DNA from: Histomonas meleagridis
Taxonomy: Eukaryota; Parabasalia; Tritrichomonadida; Dientamoebidae
DNA: 64,000 bases
Direction of reading: 5' to 3'
Assembly: GCA_020186115.1 (NCBI GenBank)
Contig: WSYJ01000169.1
Location: forward strand, 157,340-221,339
Position 1 is the first letter of the stretch, and each line of letters begins with the position of its first letter. Below are positions 27,901 through 38,452 of the stretch, piece after piece. The translations under genes and the position numbers were made by a program. The notes under the pieces are model-generated. The model was given only the letters and a program-made list of their open reading frames with translations. It had not been told where the DNA came from and made no database searches.

Positions 27901-30900
27901 CAAATTCTAATGACTTTAATGGGATTAAACATTCGGAATTATATTTACTCTTTTTAGTTATATTTAATTCATATAACCTTAAAGCAAATGTATCTGTATT
28001 AAGACTTCGAGGCTTAAACTTAAAGTATTGATTGAAATATGGATGATTATCACCATTGATAACTCTTGACTTTTGTTTTGTCTTTTGATGATGTCCAATG
28101 AATTCCATCTTAAATAATGAACTAACATAAGATGAATTAACTTGAGGATCTAATACTTTAGCATCAATTAAATGAACATTAAACATAAGTTGAGGTTCAG
28201 GTGGTAAATATTTAATCTTTAATGGTGCATTGAATGACTTCTTACCAACTGTATCAATATGAATCTTCAAATGCATTTTTCCTTTAGTAGTACCATCTTT
28301 TCTTATTAAATCAAAGTAATCATCATAAACAAAATCTGGTTCAAATTGTGAAAGTGGTACTTCACATTGAGAATATAATTTATTACCTACTTCATTACAA
28401 TAAATTTGTGTAACTAAAATATCTTCTCTTTCATTATTAAGAGTAAATCTATTAACAAGTTCAATTTTAGGTGTATCTGTTGAATCTAATTTCCTTGAAG
28501 AAGATTTAGCAATATCTCCTTTAAGGAAACATTTGAATGATACCTTTGGAAGGAGTTTATCAGCAATATCATAAGCATCATGTGCATTTACAGATACATA
28601 ATGTACTTTAAATTGTTGACTCAAAAATGCTGGTTGATTAAAATCAGTAATTTGTGAAATAATATGTAATTCTCCTCCTCCTTTAACACTCTTCCATTCA
28701 TCTTTAACTACACCGAAGCCCATTTCAGTAGCTTTATAATAGAAAGTAGAAAGTTTATCATCTTTTGTAACTTTATCATGATCATAAATATCAATTTCAA
28801 AGATATCTGTATTAATGCTTTGAACTGGGATATGGAATACTTGATTAAATATTGGATTAGATGCATTAGGAATAACACGTGTCATTCCGAGATATCTCTT
28901 ATTCTTATTAATTTTCTTTCCTTTGATTCCAGACTTCATTGTATTAAGTGGGAATACTTTACAATAAGCATCAGTATATTTCTTCTTATTAACATCTTCA
29001 ATTGGTAAATTACGTGCTTCTTTAATGTAAAAGTGTGCATATCTTTGTGTTGAATTAACAAATGGTACAACTGTTGGTAAATTAAATGTAAACTTAGTAT
29101 TAATTGGTAATATATTAACTAATACTTTAACTTTAGCATTGATTTCTCCTGTTAAATCAATTTCTTTTTCTAATGGTTGACCTGGTTGGAATTCACATAA
29201 TGAAACATAACCTGTTGATACTTGTTTAGCCATTATAACTTTTTCATTCTTATAATGTTCATTTAATACTATTTTAATTTTATCTAATCTTGGATCAACT
29301 AATACGAATTTAGATTCGAAGTTAAATACACCTGATTCACCTACATTTGATGTAATTGGTTTGTTATCATATTCATGAGAAATTTCACAATAATATTCTC
29401 CTTGTTTTGAAATAGATGTAATATGTGATAATCTGAAATGTGCTTCAAATGGTATAAACGGATTTTGTACATATGGAACATCACCAGTATTAGCTAAATG
29501 ATATAATATATGTAATCTTCCACCTTTATGACCTTTAAATGGTTGCATATCAATCCAACGGTCATTTACTATACCAGGTTCAATAGTTCGTAATAATATA
29601 TTAGTAGAAGATATTGGATCATCTTTCGACATTTTATCTTTATCCATTATTGTAATCTTAAATTCATCAGAATTCAAACTTAAAACTTTAAATCGAAAGT
29701 CTTGATTCCATCTTGGATTAATTGTATTATCAATAATACGAGTCTTTTGTATTGTATCTTTCTTACCAATAAATTCCATAATACAATAAGCATCACTACC
29801 AGTAGCATCTAATGCAGGAATATCTTTAGCTTCTAATACTTTAACATATAATTCCATTGATTGACATGGAGGTGGTGCAGGTTTAGGTATAGGAACTCCA
29901 GTAAATGGTTGAACTGCTTGATCATCAATATGAACAATTAATCGAATCTTACCTCCATTCTTATACGATTTCTCTGGTACTAAATCATACCATTCATCAT
30001 ATACATAACCAAATTGAAAATTAGATAAAGGTAATTCTAATGAAGCAAATGTTACATCTTTAACACTACCTTCATCTTTCATTAATAATTTAAATGAATC
30101 TCTCATATCAGTAATTAATAACTTATAATTAGCAAACCATTGTGGTGTTAAAGTATTATCTAAGACATTAGTTTTAACTGGAGTAATATCATTAGATAAA
30201 TTAAATAAGCAATATGGATCTGTTTTGCTGACATCTGTCTTAGGAATATCCATAGCTTCAGCAATACAAACATTCATTACATATGGCTTAAATGGATTAT
30301 CAACAAATTTAGGTGTATTAGGTGCAGCCAAATGTACAACTAAATGAACCATAGCTTGTGAACCTCTAATATTCATCTTAAGTGGATAATATTTATCTTC
30401 TGGTGTTCCAGAAGGTAAACTCTTAATAGGTAATTCAAGTTTACCAATTTTATCATCTTTACCAAATTTATCATGATCATATAAGTTCAAAACAAATACA
30501 TCAGTAGAATAACTCTTAATTATAAATTCGAATTCTTGATTCCAATTTGGAGTTAAAGTCTTATATTTAATCTCAGTCTTCTTTTCATTCTTTCTCTTCT
30601 TAAGCTTAATTTTACAATATGGATCACACATTCCACTATTATCCATTCCTGGTAAACCTTTAGCATCCAATAATTTAACATATAATGTCATTTGATCATT
30701 AACAGGTGGTGGTAAACCAATATCAGAGAATGGCATTAAGTTTGGTGCATTTAATTGTGCATAGAATATTAAACTTCCTTTGTTAGATAAAGTAATAACT
30801 TGAGAAATTGTTTGTCCATATTGAAGTGATTTTAATGGGAATTCTCCAGTACCAATAACTGAAAGCTTATTATTATAAGCATTCTTATGTTCAAATACTA

Positions 30901-33900
30901 AAACATCTTCTTTAGGATCAGTAACTAAGAAATGGAAATCTTGATTAAACTTAGCATTAAGAGTTTTATCTTTAATTGAACTATTTTGTGAATTTGTATC
31001 ATTCTTAAGTTTCATTGAGAACATTGAATCAACATTCTTATCTTTACATGTAGCATCTTTAACTTCAACAAGACGAACATTTAATTGATAAGGCATAAAT
31101 GGTTGATCAGTATAAGGTACTTGACCAGGTGCAGTAATTTGATATTTCATTTCAAGAGTACCTCCTGTACTATGACCATGTAATGGAGTTAAATCAAAAT
31201 TACCATATTGTGTAATACCTGGTGTAATTGAAGCTAATGGAATATCTATGAATGAAATTCGATCATCTTTACCAGCTTTATCATAATCATAAAGTTCTAC
31301 ACGTAATACATCTGATCCATAACTAATTACATTCATTCTAAGTTTTTCATCCCACTTAGGATTAAGTGTATTATCAATTCTACGACTTAATACGAAATTC
31401 TTTTCTCTTCCTACAAATGAGACTTTACAATATGGATCTGCTTTACCATTAGCATCTACTGATGGGATATTAGTTGCACGAATTAAATGTACTTGAATTT
31501 CTAGTTTATCGCCTGGTGGTAATGGTGGAGGTGGTACTTCAATACCTTTCCAAGGAGGTGCTCCATAAGGTGCTACATGAACTTTCAAATGAATTTGTCC
31601 TCCTTTCTTAACACCTTTAGAAGGTGTAATATTAAACCATTTATCATAAATATAACCAACTTTAAATTCTGTTAATGGAACTAAAAGTGTACCCATATCA
31701 TCATCTTTTAATTTATCATGATCACGCATTAAAATCTTTAAATAATCTTTTTGATATGATGTAATAAGCATTGAATACATTTCTTCCCAAGTTGGAGATA
31801 ATGTATTATCCTTTGTTTTAGTCTTAATTGGGACTTCATCATCATTAGTACTAATTAAACAATATGGATCACTTGCTGAACCAATATCCATAGCTGGTAA
31901 ATCTTTAGCATCTGATACAAAGAGATTTAAGACATAAGGAACAAATGGATTTTGTTGAAATGCTACTTGACCTGCATCAGCAAGATGAATCATTAAATGT
32001 ACAAGTCCTCCTTTTTTAACACCTTTATACGGATGGAAATTAAACCATTGCTCTGTTACAATTCCAGGTTGTAAAGTTGCAACAGGTAAATCTAAATAAC
32101 CAATTTTATCATCTTTACCAATATCATCATGATCAATTAAAGATATTTTTATAGTATCTGTACGAATACTTTTAATTTCTAAATGGAAATCTTGATACCA
32201 AACAGGATTTAATGTCTTCTTAATAGTCCTAGTTTTAAGTGGTTTTTGTTTCGGACGATTTAAGAACTTAATTTTACAATATGGATCACTTTTACCATTT
32301 GTATCCATGGCTGGTATATCAGTAGCTTCAATAATTCTAATATTTAATGTTACTTTATCACTTACTTGTTCAATTGGTTGTAAACGTGGTAAACCTGGGA
32401 ATGGTTGCTTTCCAAATTCCATTATATTAAATGTCATATTAATTTTAGATTTAGTCTTTGGTAAATCAATACATTTCTCAACATTAGAACCAACTGGGAA
32501 ATCAGTTGGAATTAAAATTGATGAAACTTCTTTTTCATTCTTCTTAAGTGAAAACAATGATACTTTAAATTTAAGTCCTTGTTGAGTCATTGGGAAATGG
32601 AATTCTTCATTCCATTTGTTTTCAGATCTAACACAAGTCGCTTGAAATGCAGAATCATTTTCAAATTGTAATCTAAAGTATGATTCTTCACCAACACTTT
32701 TACCATCTTTAACACGAACATGTAAAACTGGATAAGTATATAAACTTTCGACAAATGGTTGATCTTGTTTTCTTGCAAGATGTAACATAACATTTAATTT
32801 ACCGTTCATTTGACTTGAAGAACCGACAATACAAAATTCGAATTCTCTTGATTGACCTGGAATTAAAGTTCTAATTGGAACTTCAACAAATCCAATTTTA
32901 TCATCTCGTGATCCAATATCATGATCTTTAACAACAATTGATAAAATATCTGATGATAAACTCAAAACATTTAATGCAAAGAATTCATTCCAAAATGGAT
33001 ATAAATCACTTTCTACAACTGTTGTTCTTTTTTCACCTTTTTGTCCTTTGATTGATAAAATACAATATGCATCACAATAACCATTTGTATCCATTGGTGG
33101 TAAATCAACAGCATTCATTATACCAACATAAAGTGTATAACCTTTATCAAATGGCTTTAATTGTTCTTGTGGCTTTTGTGAACCTGCTTTTTGATTCTTT
33201 GGCTTCCTCTTATACATATAATATTTAGATGGATGAAGTGGATTAAATGTCATTCCTGTAAATGGTTGTTGTCCAAATGGAAGTGCTTGAAGGAAAATAT
33301 GAACTTTTCCTGCATAATCTAATCCTTTAGCTGGCGTCATATCGATCCAATATTCTTTTGGTAATCCATCAACTAATGGTTGTAAGTTAAGTTCTGTTGT
33401 CCCAATTAATTTCTCTGTTGCAACATCTTTATCAAGTAATTCAATTTGAAGTTTCTCCTTTGCTAAATCAAAGCCAATGAAAGTCATTCGTTCATTCCAA
33501 AATGGCCAAAATGTGTTTTCAATAACAGATGTCTTTTGCCAACGATGACTATGATTTAATTTTAATTTACAAAAAGGATCTGACTTTCCGAATGTATCCA
33601 TTTTTTCAATATCAGCACCTTCAACAACTTGCGCAAATAAGTTAAACATAGAAAATGGTGAATGTGTAAATGGAATTGCTCCTGGATATGTGATATGATA
33701 AATAACACGAATTGAACCCGTTTCTTTCCCATCTTTCTTAATTGGAATCCAACCATCCATAACTTGTCCATATCCCATAGATGTTGCGATTAAACTTGCC
33801 TTTCCTATTAAATCATCTTTTCCTAATGCATCATGATCATAAACATCAAATACAAATTGTGATTCACCTATGTTTTGGATGTCAAATACAAATAATTGAT

Positions 33901-34849
33901 CCCATCGTGGATCATTGCAATGTGGCTTAACTCGAGTTTTTTGCTTGTTGCTTTCGTTTGAACGATCATAAATAACACAATATGGGTCAGACGTACCTGA
34001 AATGTCAAGTCCCTTCAGACCACGGCCAGAAATAACACGAATGTATGCCTGAAGACATGGTGCAGGTGGAAGTGGATCATATTGTTCACCAGTGAATGGT
34101 ACTGTTTGTGGTGTTGTGAAATGAATTGCAAGACGTATTTTGCCAACTTTACTACCTTTGGATGTTACAAGATCAAACCATGTTTTGGTAACTTGGTTAA
34201 ATTGAATATCTTTTAACTTTATAAGAGTTTGTGGAGAATCACTAACTCCATTTAATGTAAGTGATAATTCTGAGTTTAATGTGTTTGTAACAAAACAAAA
34301 CTCTTCTTCCCAAACCACTTTGTTTGAAGGCTTAACAGATGACGTTTTTTGGGTGCCTTTGTTGCCGGCTGAAAGAGTACAAAAAAGTTTAGAGGATGGC
34401 TTTTGGTCAAGAGTTGCTTCAATGACACGAACGTATGACAGGTATACATTAAATAGTCTAGGAACAAAAGGTTGATCAACTTCTTCTGCAAGATGTGTAA
34501 TAATGTGAATCTTTGGAACTTTGGATGTAACCATTGTCTTGCAGAGATCATACCACTGTTCTAACACTTGACCAGGTGTCAAAAATTTGGGTGCAATTTG
34601 TAGATATCCAATTTTATCATCCCTGCCAACTTTGTCATGATCGAACAAATCTATGATCAGAAGATCTGTTTCGAAATTATTGATATAGAAATGGAAATCA
34701 TTTCTCCATTTTGGAGTTAATGAATTTTCGATAGTTCTTGTTTTTCCCTTTTGATCCCCCATCCTTAGAGCACAGTATCCATCACATGTCGTAACTGCGT
34801 CTACAACAGGAAGATCTTTTGCCTCAATTATCTTTACATGGAGCAGCAT
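24947..34849 (-). CDS. Giant tandem C2-domain protein (about 24 C2 domains)
   Basis: 3300 aa in a single uninterrupted frame. I count about 24 C2 domains of roughly 137 aa, most visible as 12 alternating pairs. Odd-numbered domains usually keep the Ca2+-binding loops (MDTNGKSDPYCKI, then DHDKxGKDDKIG). Even-numbered ones are more degenerate and often begin PFxPYxLNV. Each domain ends with a beta-strand and linker 'H-L-A-x-x-G-x-x-P-F'. There is no signal peptide, TM segment or catalytic domain. C2 domains bind acidic lipids in a Ca2+-dependent way, so the likely role is a multivalent Ca2+-regulated membrane tether or coat. An Inr (TCATTTA) lies 12 nt upstream of the ATG at 34849. Confidence 0.93.
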   Translation of the reverse strand: MLLHVKIIEAKDLPVVDAVTTCDGYCALRMGDQKGKTRTIENSLTPKWRNDFHFYINNFETDLLIIDLFDHDKVGRDDKIGYLQIAPKFLTPGQVLEQWYDLCKTMVTSKVPKIHIITHLAEEVDQPFVPRLFNVYLSYVRVIEATLDQKPSSKLFCTLSAGNKGTQKTSSVKPSNKVVWEEEFCFVTNTLNSELSLTLNGVSDSPQTLIKLKDIQFNQVTKTWFDLVTSKGSKVGKIRLAIHFTTPQTVPFTGEQYDPLPPAPCLQAYIRVISGRGLKGLDISGTSDPYCVIYDRSNESNKQKTRVKPHCNDPRWDQLFVFDIQNIGESQFVFDVYDHDALGKDDLIGKASLIATSMGYGQVMDGWIPIKKDGKETGSIRVIYHITYPGAIPFTHSPFSMFNLFAQVVEGADIEKMDTFGKSDPFCKLKLNHSHRWQKTSVIENTFWPFWNERMTFIGFDLAKEKLQIELLDKDVATEKLIGTTELNLQPLVDGLPKEYWIDMTPAKGLDYAGKVHIFLQALPFGQQPFTGMTFNPLHPSKYYMYKRKPKNQKAGSQKPQEQLKPFDKGYTLYVGIMNAVDLPPMDTNGYCDAYCILSIKGQKGEKRTTVVESDLYPFWNEFFALNVLSLSSDILSIVVKDHDIGSRDDKIGFVEVPIRTLIPGQSREFEFCIVGSSSQMNGKLNVMLHLARKQDQPFVESLYTYPVLHVRVKDGKSVGEESYFRLQFENDSAFQATCVRSENKWNEEFHFPMTQQGLKFKVSLFSLKKNEKEVSSILIPTDFPVGSNVEKCIDLPKTKSKINMTFNIMEFGKQPFPGLPRLQPIEQVSDKVTLNIRIIEATDIPAMDTNGKSDPYCKIKFLNRPKQKPLKTRTIKKTLNPVWYQDFHLEIKSIRTDTIKISLIDHDDIGKDDKIGYLDLPVATLQPGIVTEQWFNFHPYKGVKKGGLVHLMIHLADAGQVAFQQNPFVPYVLNLFVSDAKDLPAMDIGSASDPYCLISTNDDEVPIKTKTKDNTLSPTWEEMYSMLITSYQKDYLKILMRDHDKLKDDDMGTLLVPLTEFKVGYIYDKWFNITPSKGVKKGGQIHLKVHVAPYGAPPWKGIEVPPPPLPPGDKLEIQVHLIRATNIPSVDANGKADPYCKVSFVGREKNFVLSRRIDNTLNPKWDEKLRMNVISYGSDVLRVELYDYDKAGKDDRISFIDIPLASITPGITQYGNFDLTPLHGHSTGGTLEMKYQITAPGQVPYTDQPFMPYQLNVRLVEVKDATCKDKNVDSMFSMKLKNDTNSQNSSIKDKTLNAKFNQDFHFLVTDPKEDVLVFEHKNAYNNKLSVIGTGEFPLKSLQYGQTISQVITLSNKGSLIFYAQLNAPNLMPFSDIGLPPPVNDQMTLYVKLLDAKGLPGMDNSGMCDPYCKIKLKKRKNEKKTEIKYKTLTPNWNQEFEFIIKSYSTDVFVLNLYDHDKFGKDDKIGKLELPIKSLPSGTPEDKYYPLKMNIRGSQAMVHLVVHLAAPNTPKFVDNPFKPYVMNVCIAEAMDIPKTDVSKTDPYCLFNLSNDITPVKTNVLDNTLTPQWFANYKLLITDMRDSFKLLMKDEGSVKDVTFASLELPLSNFQFGYVYDEWYDLVPEKSYKNGGKIRLIVHIDDQAVQPFTGVPIPKPAPPPCQSMELYVKVLEAKDIPALDATGSDAYCIMEFIGKKDTIQKTRIIDNTINPRWNQDFRFKVLSLNSDEFKITIMDKDKMSKDDPISSTNILLRTIEPGIVNDRWIDMQPFKGHKGGRLHILYHLANTGDVPYVQNPFIPFEAHFRLSHITSISKQGEYYCEISHEYDNKPITSNVGESGVFNFESKFVLVDPRLDKIKIVLNEHYKNEKVIMAKQVSTGYVSLCEFQPGQPLEKEIDLTGEINAKVKVLVNILPINTKFTFNLPTVVPFVNSTQRYAHFYIKEARNLPIEDVNKKKYTDAYCKVFPLNTMKSGIKGKKINKNKRYLGMTRVIPNASNPIFNQVFHIPVQSINTDIFEIDIYDHDKVTKDDKLSTFYYKATEMGFGVVKDEWKSVKGGGELHIISQITDFNQPAFLSQQFKVHYVSVNAHDAYDIADKLLPKVSFKCFLKGDIAKSSSRKLDSTDTPKIELVNRFTLNNEREDILVTQIYCNEVGNKLYSQCEVPLSQFEPDFVYDDYFDLIRKDGTTKGKMHLKIHIDTVGKKSFNAPLKIKYLPPEPQLMFNVHLIDAKVLDPQVNSSYVSSLFKMEFIGHHQKTKQKSRVINGDNHPYFNQYFKFKPRSLNTDTFALRLYELNITKKSKYNSECLIPLKSLEFGKVYSKWVDLYHYKPGHADKRGEVQIRYQLTAANETPFIEKLFKPLMLHFHLSSMVDPKETENDMFFHVQLKKDIYGVSTINQPIQIWEENFPIFLTDTSKDKLLLTAYEIPRPLKEKKEPKKVFDTIIPIDKMQFGQITDLSNDKVKCFGQILNMGQEAFIDYQFGQPPPPQVFEKLMLHLHLIEAVNLPVCDVNRSSDPYCEIKLRHRKNTKLYSPVIRKTLNPQWNYVSHIPIQCLDDDVAKITIRDYDVVTKDEKIGEIIIPTKSLSNGQIEDKWYNLKQGKVHIRSHITGPGMVPFVPHPLQLYQLHLKINEAILEKRASDVVSKYDPLVHAKLNGITLTSVKTRYLSDTSAPQWYETFTVLLNDPQLDLLTLELRDYAPPTTRLISEKSFKLSEFQIGKTYSDWYTMDNNKDKINIRLQVVPYGTEPFLDFREEVIQMMNPNLTLYIKVIEGINIASKDSGGNASDAYCTIETLSGKKFKTRTIDNSKNPKWNQYFNIEINGYATDSVKISVYDHDTASKDDLIGYIELPINILACGVPEDKTYILTPAKGFSKAGQIHLITHLAAPGKMSFVNDPFVPLMLNVRAITQQPIKELDEPYIMMQVKGDIIPQCSSIRNQIADDFHFLMAPIENKLQLCLMNHSMKKKDTKVTEPILIDLNGMEFNNVYDNDVSFGVYGSVKLQYQITTVGAQAFNAIPLMPTEAPEMQVHLHILEGSRIIMENNRMSYCIVKLRKQKNSKKFMTRIASNGQFNDMMSLNVISLNTDEVKIQLMEHVPDKEDKNVAKAMIPLINIKFGAVSDERYQFSGNKGEIHIISHLTFPMQKPFVPQPFEPLSLQVIVVEAVNCPRVDKLSKNDTYCRIQLENDIRYQTTRTKGDTQSPQWFESFNLYLTDQSKDVLVLRLADKNPKFDKVFAELKLPLKDLQIGRPLIGWYRTTPLSGFKKGGVLNVAILIQTYGTPPVNPDSLTYDSIPEELLK

Positions 34850-34854
34850 GCTGC

Positions 34855-34861
34855 TAAATGA
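34855..34861 (-). promoter_or_regulatory. Initiator element (TCATTTA) of the giant C2 gene
   Basis: On the minus strand TCATTTA matches the Inr and lies 12 nt before the ATG. Confidence 0.55.
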
Positions 34862-35301
34862 CCTGACAACAACCGCCCCAACGTGCTTTCAAAGTGAAAA
34901 AATTCAAAGTCAATTTTTGAACAATACATTCAAAAATACTGACTTTTTCAGTATAATTTTTTCAGAGAAAGTAGTCAAACAAGAAAAATCGGCTATCAAA
35001 AAGCCAGGTTTATAACGGGCGTAAAATCAAACGACCAAAATAAATCATCTTGGCTATCAATTTCATATTATCATATTAAAAACTATCCTATATGAAATTT
35101 TATTCATGAGCCTTCACAAAAACAATAAATTTCTCTTAATAACTTTGATTTGCTTATTCGCAATATGAAGCCAATTAAAGACATCAAGAAATATGGTAAA
35201 AATCGACTCATTATCAAATGTATTTTTTTTAGAAAGTAGTTAACCAAAAACATTTCAAGTTTCTCTAATAAAAATATTTATTTAAAACAATTGTTTGAGA
35301 A
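34862..35301. other. Intergenic, no feature seen
   Basis: AT-rich sequence between two minus-strand genes. Confidence 0.5.
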
Positions 35302-36540
35302 TTACTCTTCAAAAGGCAGCACTTTAATTTGATCTGGATACAAATAATCATCTGAAAAGTCATAATTTTCTTCGTTTACCAGCAAATCATCAGGTGTCAG
35401 TATGACTTCTTCACTTTCATTATCGTTTTCATCATCAGAAATTTCATCGAATTCGTCTTCTCTTTCATAATAAACTTCATTAAACCGCATTAACTTATCT
35501 TCGGGAACACTTTCCATCATTCTAAAGCGAATTGAAGTTGCCCATTTGTAAATCGAATCTTTACATCTTGCGAAAACGACAGGTTGCAAAGGATGGAACA
35601 TTAAATGAAATATAGGCTGATTTAATCCATGAAAAACGTTTGTTATAATTCCCGTAAAAACGTTATAAGCAACAAATGACTGTGGTGTATATATTCTTGA
35701 TGCAAGTAAAACATGTTCATCATTTCGATCAAATGCTGCTGTCGAATATTTTATGTTATTAACTCTGTCTGAAAACGTAAAACAAATTATACCAGTCTCT
35801 GTGTTTAAAAGTCGACCTGTTCCAGATTTATCTAGAATAATAAGAAACTTATCGTTGTGTGACAGACCGATAGAGGTTATCGTACGGCACTTTTCATCGG
35901 TGGGTTCGAACGATTGAATTTCATTGAAACCTTTTGGATTGAATACTTTGATGTTTAGGTATAATGTTGAAGAGAAGAAAAGAACTGATTTGTTTGTCCA
36001 TGTTGCAGATGTAAAGTCCCCTGGAACTTGTACCAAACTTGAATTTTGCTGGTCATATAAATATAAAGAATTATTATCAAGAAGAATTAATATTAAGGGT
36101 AATGCTTTAGGACTGTATTGAATATATGTTATTGGGTGATCAAACTTGTATTGATATACGATCGTTTTTGTGATGATAGAATGTACGATAAAATCTCCAT
36201 TTTTATCACCAGATGCAATAAATTGTGTATCTCTGGAAAATGAGAGAGAAGTTACCTCCTTAGAGTGTACCTTAAAATACCTCTTGTTGTCAAAAGATCT
36301 GGAATCACAAACAAGTATTTTCCCAGTATAATAACCAATCCCAAAAATATTCCCATGGAAGCTCAAACACGATGATGTTACGCGCTTATTAAATTGGTGT
36401 ACTATTTCTGCGGAGCGATCAGGAAGATCTGTGAACTTATCATCAAGGAGTGACTTGAGCGCCATTATTTCATATAGTATGTCCGCAAAAGTGTCATGAG
36501 AGCGTTTAGGATGTAAACATTTCAAAATCTGCAAAATCAT
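35302..36540 (-). CDS. RbBP5/Swd1-like WD40 protein (COMPASS H3K4 methyltransferase subunit)
   Basis: 412 aa. WD40 repeats run from about 55 to 340, e.g. VHSKEVTSLSFSRDTQFIAS and the end IFHLMFHPLQPVVFARCKDS. After the propeller comes an acidic tail, FNEVYYEREDEFDEISDDEN. This matches the RbBP5/Swd1 hinge, in which the propeller is followed by 'N-x-x-Y-x-E-R-E-x-E-F-D-x-x-D-E-D'. In other eukaryotes this segment contacts Ash2L and the SET methyltransferase. The propeller order is also that of Swd1. An Inr (TCATAAA) lies 8 nt before the ATG. Similarity is judged by eye. Confidence 0.75.
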   Translation of the reverse strand: MILQILKCLHPKRSHDTFADILYEIMALKSLLDDKFTDLPDRSAEIVHQFNKRVTSSCLSFHGNIFGIGYYTGKILVCDSRSFDNKRYFKVHSKEVTSLSFSRDTQFIASGDKNGDFIVHSIITKTIVYQYKFDHPITYIQYSPKALPLILILLDNNSLYLYDQQNSSLVQVPGDFTSATWTNKSVLFFSSTLYLNIKVFNPKGFNEIQSFEPTDEKCRTITSIGLSHNDKFLIILDKSGTGRLLNTETGIICFTFSDRVNNIKYSTAAFDRNDEHVLLASRIYTPQSFVAYNVFTGIITNVFHGLNQPIFHLMFHPLQPVVFARCKDSIYKWATSIRFRMMESVPEDKLMRFNEVYYEREDEFDEISDDENDNESEEVILTPDDLLVNEENYDFSDDYLYPDQIKVLPFEE

Positions 36541-36541
36541 T

Positions 36542-36548
36542 TTTATGA
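36542..36548 (-). promoter_or_regulatory. Initiator element (TCATAAA) of the RbBP5-like gene
   Basis: On the minus strand TCATAAA matches TCAYW and lies 8 nt before the ATG. Confidence 0.5.
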
Positions 36549-37255
36549 ATCATTGGTAACTGATTATTAGTGAGAATAGCAATATAAAAATGATCATATT
36601 TGATTAGATAATAATGTGAATATGTTCAATGCATAATATAAGCATTTTTTTGTTTGTAAGCGCAGAACGTTCTTTAACCACCAACAACGCTGTTTCTGAC
36701 CATATTCAATTTATGCTTTTTGAGAACTTAAAATGCGATCATTCCATTCAATTTGAATGATAATGGAATAACCGTTAAATCGTGTGGCAAAAATTATTGG
36801 TAAAAGTTCATTTGATACATCATTAAAATCATGTCAAGCCTTAAATTTTTTAGATTTTTTTATATATATTAATTAGTGGTCGAATTGTTATTTGAACGTA
36901 TCTATAAATACTTTAATTTTCCACTAAATTATAAGCAATTTTTAATCTATACCCAACTTTAACTCATTTGAAACATGCTCCATCGTATATCACTTTTTGA
37001 TGTTATTGAGAAGGTAAATGATTTCCTCTTCATACACAAAATATTATATGAATATTCACAATTTCATGATTTGACTGAGTTTTAACACGGCTGTTTTATT
37101 GTTTTCAATCATCCACAATTGAATACCAACGCCTCCTTTTCTTTGAAAACCTTCTTTTTTTCTGTGGTTTACATTACAACAAACTTTATTGAGCCATTCA
37201 CCAATTCAAACTTTGAGCCGAAAAAAACGTTAAATCTTAAAATCCCAAACTGTAT
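36549..37255. other. Intergenic between divergent genes
   Basis: AT-rich promoter region for both flanking genes. AACCGTT at about 36768 is a Myb-like word. No coding or RNA feature was recognised. Confidence 0.45.
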
Positions 37256-38452
37256 ATGTCCAACGATTCCATCCCGAAAGCCATTCGGCAATACCAAATG
37301 CAAGAAATATTGGGAAAGGGCTCGTTTTCGGTCGTTTGCAAAGTTCTAAACGTCTTAAATCAGAAACAATATGCTTGCAAGATATTTTCAAGAGATAGAA
37401 TTACAGAGAAAAGTGATCTAGACAGATTCCAGCGTGAGATTAATGCAATGGCATTCATTCGTCATGAAAACATAGTTACATTACATGATTTTTTCTGGGA
37501 CGACCACAATTTTTATTTAATTATGGATCTTTGTCCTGGCGGCGAACTTTATCAATATATGGTCACCCACGGAAAATTTTCTGAACCTGATGCAGCTCTT
37601 ATATTCCGACAATTTGCATCTGCCATTGCATGTTGTCATGCATATGGAGTTGCACACAGAGATCTCAAACCAGAGAACATCCTTATCGATGTCTTTCCAC
37701 GGGTTAAAGTGAGTGACTTTGGTTTATGCGGCTATATAGCCAAAGAAATCAATATGCAAACCTTTTGTGGTTCACCATGTTATTGTAGTCCTGAGTGTCT
37801 TTGTAAAGTTTCATATGATGGCCGACTCGCAGATGTGTGGAGTCTTGGTGTCATTTTATATACAATGGTTACTGGAAATAATCCATGGAACATATCAAAC
37901 ACATCGATTATGATCCATCAGATCCTTAAAGGTTCATATACTATCCCTCGTTACGTCTCAGAGCAGTGCTCAAACCTCATCAAAATGATGCTGCAGGTTA
38001 ACCCCCAAAACCGTTTTACGATGGCGCAAGTTTTGGAGCACCCCTGGATCCGACTTGGTGATCAATCAGAATATGCAGCCCAGGAGCATCCACCCGAATC
38101 TCCTGGTAGTAGTGAATGTTGCACTGAACCAATTCCACTTTCAATTATCTCACAGCTTTCGAAGAAACAAAGTCAAGTTTCACATGACGGAATATTTTCA
38201 CCATTTGAAGATGAAGGAATTGGAAACAATGAAATACCAAAGTTGGCAGTACCGAAGTTATGCTTAAAGGATGGGACACTTGGGAAAGTTCGATCGGAAA
38301 ATATGCAAAGAAGAGTTGTCATACAAAACCCAAAAAAAAGAAGCACAAGAAGTACACAGTCAAGACAAAACGTTGTGCAATTGCTGATGCCAAAGGGATA
38401 TGTGGCGCCAAGGAAAAATAGTTTGCCAAAAATATTACATACGTTCGCATAG
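37256..38452 (+). CDS. CAMK/SNF1-like Ser/Thr protein kinase
   Basis: 398 aa. The kinase domain spans about residues 13-265: GKGSFSVV loop, Lys42, AHRDLKPEN, DFG (SDFGLCGY), an activation segment TFCGSPCYCSPE, and DVWSLGVILYTMVTG with NNPW. The C-terminal 130 residues are low complexity, basic near the end (NPKKRSTRSTQSRQ), with no recognised domain. It has the same catalytic subfamily as the gene at 6.0 kb but no intron. The position equivalent to that intron (VTG-NNPW) is uninterrupted. The T-loop TFCGSP fits activation by an upstream LKB1-like kinase. Confidence 0.9.
   Translation: MSNDSIPKAIRQYQMQEILGKGSFSVVCKVLNVLNQKQYACKIFSRDRITEKSDLDRFQREINAMAFIRHENIVTLHDFFWDDHNFYLIMDLCPGGELYQYMVTHGKFSEPDAALIFRQFASAIACCHAYGVAHRDLKPENILIDVFPRVKVSDFGLCGYIAKEINMQTFCGSPCYCSPECLCKVSYDGRLADVWSLGVILYTMVTGNNPWNISNTSIMIHQILKGSYTIPRYVSEQCSNLIKMMLQVNPQNRFTMAQVLEHPWIRLGDQSEYAAQEHPPESPGSSECCTEPIPLSIISQLSKKQSQVSHDGIFSPFEDEGIGNNEIPKLAVPKLCLKDGTLGKVRSENMQRRVVIQNPKKRSTRSTQSRQNVVQLLMPKGYVAPRKNSLPKILHTFA

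Noticed and set aside
35906-35915. GGTTCGAAC-like T-arm of a tRNA
   Set aside because: It lies inside the RbBP5-like coding region and no cloverleaf can be formed around it.
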